A stretch of DNA of 64,000 bases from Antedon bifida (Eukaryota > Echinodermata > Crinoidea > Comatulida > Antedonidae). Numbering within the stretch: position 1 is the first letter of the stretch; the number at the start of each line of letters is the position of its first letter. This document shows positions 62,301 to 64,000 of this stretch, one piece after another. Location: assembly GCA_963402885.1 (NCBI GenBank), contig OY727096.1, positions 21,371,820-21,435,819 of the forward strand, given 5' to 3'. The position numbers and the translations under genes were made by a program. The notes under the pieces are model-generated. The model was given only the letters and a program-made list of their open reading frames with translations, had not been told where the DNA came from and made no database searches.

Positions 62301-62879
62301 TTATGGAAAACAATAAGTGATATATAGAGAGGCATTTGCTGCTTCCTCTGCATACAGGCCTTGTAATCACTCGCCTAACACGCACCTAAACTGCTCTTGA
62401 GGAGTGCGATTTGCATGCAACACACTTAAATTTGGCAAACTTCTACATACCAAAATATAATAGCACACCTGCGACAGCAATTTGTTGCAAAAAAGACAAA
62501 GCCTGTATGTAACGTATTACTGTTTATATTTACCTGAAATGTATATTTAGTTTATATTTATTTATATTTATTTATTTATATTTACCTGAAATGTAGGCCA
62601 ATACACCTTTAAAATGATAAACTGTTCATGTTTTTTTTAGTTAATATAATAATCACTCATTGATCTATCTGTCTTTTTGCAGCTTTGCTTCTTACTGCCG
62701 GCAACGCACAGGCACCAGCCGTCATATCATTGTCTCTATTTACGGGATATGATGCCTTGCTCAACGTAATTGTTGATTACATTACCAATGAATACGAAAT
62801 ACCAGTGATTGTTACAGTTGGAAATCCGATCTCAGGTTTAAACCCTTGTTTGGATTACTCTCCTACATCAGCTGCCGAA
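59335..62879 (+). CDS. Secreted proteinase K-type subtilisin (S8), 5' part of gene
   Basis: Six exons are visible: 59335-59493, 60228-60374, 61013-61145, 61489-61610, 61864-62005 and 62683-62879, making 300 codons in phase; the rest lies past 64000. Residues 1-20 form a signal peptide (KKPITAILFSYILATAFG). An inhibitor I9 propeptide follows (ENQYIVMLED to about residue 100). The catalytic domain starts near 147. The catalytic Asp is D158 in YIIDSGIRVTHDDF, the His is H194 in DYHGHGTACAS, and N282 (VTVGNP) is the expected oxyanion-hole Asn; the Ser is not yet reached. The enzyme should be a secreted, self-maturing endopeptidase of the proteinase K/aqualysin subfamily, to which animal PCSK9 is also related. 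Start choice: a nearby in-frame upstream codon is GTG, while ATG at 59335 follows a good acceptor. Confidence 0.9.
60485..60590. repeat. Foldback element M5, copy 1 (subtilisin intron 2)
   Basis: Left CGCAACGCAAACGAGTTGAC and right GGTCAAATCACTTGCGTCGC form an imperfect inverted repeat. A similar element lies at 62041-62127. Confidence 0.65.
62041..62127. repeat. Foldback element M5, copy 2 (subtilisin intron 5)
   Basis: Ends are CGCAACGCAATAATTAA and TTGGTCAATTAACTTGCGTGG. Confidence 0.6.
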
Positions 62880-62940
62880 GTAAGTAAAGGCCAATTTCTT
62901 TAGTAGCTAGCTGGTCTCGTGATTCTTCCGTATGCTTCTT

Positions 62941-63432
62941 CCCAACAGAGACGCAGCGCAAGGACGTAAAACACAGCGAATGGTCTTATGATTTTTGTGT
63001 GAGACATACTTTGGTTAATCTGTAAATCCAATTTTGGTGATGTACTTTCGGGTCAGATGTCAATGATCTATTTTTTCACGCAATTTTACTAATATCTTTA
63101 TTTTATGGCACAGTCTTTCATGAAATCGTCTATTGTTTTGGAATTTGGCTCAATGTAAGCTGATGAATCATACTAGACATTGATTTTCATGAAAAGTCAT
63201 TTCCAAAAGAATTAATGAATTTCATCAAATATTGTGCTATAAAATAAAGATATTGGTAAAATTACGTGAAAAATAAGTCATTGACCTCTGACCCGAAAGT
63301 GCATTACCAGAATCACTTGAAAATTGGGTTTTCAGACGTACCAAAGTATGTCTCACACAAATATCATAATGGTAAACTATGTGCACTAATCTCTCAGTTG
63401 CGTCAACGTCCTTGCGTTGCGTATCTAGTGGA
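62941..63432. mobile_element. Long inverted-repeat foldback element, about 490 bp
   Basis: Two diverged arms of about 200 bp face each other. The left has GCGCAAGGACGT, TGTGTGAGACATACTTTGG and TACTTTCGGGTCAGATGTCA. The right has the reverse complements TGACCTCTGACCCGAAAGTG, CCAAAGTATGTCTCACACA and ACGTCCTTGCG. It lies downstream of the last visible subtilisin exon. Confidence 0.82.
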
Positions 63433-63464
63433 AAGCTGTATAGCTAGGCGTACGTAATTCTTTA

Positions 63465-64000
63465 ATAGTTCTAAGTTATTCTCTAGTAGTCCTACGTGAT
63501 TCTAGTCGACCTATAGATTCTTCAGTAGGCCTACGTGATTCTTACCTACGTGATTCTTCAATAGGCCTACGTGATTCTTCAGTAGGCCTAACTGATTCTT
63601 CAGTAGACCTACGTGATTCTTACCTACGTGATTCTTCAATAGGCCTACGTGATTCTTCAGTAGGCCTAACTGATTCTTCAGTAGGCCTACGTGATTCTTA
63701 CCTACGTGATTCTTCAATAGGCCTACGTGATTCTTCAGTAGGCCTAACTGATTCTTCAGTAGACCTACGTGATTCTTCAGTATACCTACGTGATTTTTCA
63801 GTAGACCTACGTGATTCTTCAGTAGGCCTAACTGATTCTTCAGTATCTACGTGATTCGTCAGTAGTACGTGATTCTTCAGTAAGCATAGTAGACCTACGT
63901 GATTCTTCAGTAGACCTACGTGATTCTTCAGTGGGCCTACGTGATTCTTCAGTAGGCATAGTACGTGATTCTTCAGTAGACATACGTGATTCTTCAGTAG
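63465..64000. repeat. 21-bp AGGCCTACGTGATTCTTCAGT minisatellite
   Basis: About 25 head-to-tail copies of a unit reading TAGGCCTACGTGATTCTTC plus AG, with point variants and some short units; it runs off the window end. Because 21 is a multiple of three it leaves a long meaningless open frame on the minus strand (63511-63717). Confidence 0.93.

Noticed and set aside
63465-64000. CRISPR array or coding repeat
   Set aside because: Units are 21 bp, head to tail, without spacers, in a eukaryotic intron. The open minus frame arises only because 21 is divisible by three.

Overview
This is a eukaryotic, AT-rich, intron-rich nuclear window, probably from a deuterostome invertebrate and most likely an echinoderm. 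The reasons are GT-AG introns throughout, full-length animal gene families with close vertebrate counterparts, abundant AGGCCTA-type motifs in noncoding DNA, and many short inverted-repeat elements and tRNA-derived SINEs. The species cannot be fixed from the sequence alone. No bacterial operon, CRISPR array or phage is present. I reconstructed genes by joining exons at splice sites and checking that reading phase was kept at every junction.

Layout. (1) Positions 1-10700, minus strand: the 5' part of a MICAL-like gene (CH domain, 18-nt microexon, LIM zinc finger, acidic region with four NPF motifs); the 3' part lies beyond position 1. (2) 10701-15533: a divergent intergenic region holding a 634-bp TTAA-flanked MITE and, directly beside it, a 2.16-kb transposon with perfect 51-bp terminal inverted repeats, a 9-bp target duplication and a decayed LINE fragment inside. 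(3) 15534-49966, plus strand: the whole gene for DNA-PKcs (PRKDC), 84 coding exons, 12,408 nt of CDS, 4,135 residues. Its introns are loaded with MITEs, SINEs, LINE tails and minisatellites. (4) 51121-53868, minus strand: a complete five-exon StAR-related lipid-transfer (START) protein, convergent with PRKDC. Its last intron holds a second, inverted copy of the TTAA MITE. (5) 56790-58360, minus strand: a complete five-exon mitochondrial ribosomal protein bL12m (MRPL12). (6) From 59335, plus strand: the first six coding exons of a secreted proteinase K-type subtilisin (S8). The catalytic Ser lies beyond position 64000, after a foldback element and a 21-bp minisatellite.

The genes are functionally unrelated: membrane traffic, DNA double-strand-break repair, lipid transfer, mitochondrial translation and extracellular proteolysis. 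I see no gene-cluster logic. The most informative biology is the DNA-PKcs protein: catalytic residues, the FATC end and the ABCDE autophosphorylation cluster are conserved, while the PQR (Ser2056) site, the DEVD caspase site and one normally invariant kinase-lobe Gln are not. The other informative layer is the mobile-element record. I found no convincing wholly new system.
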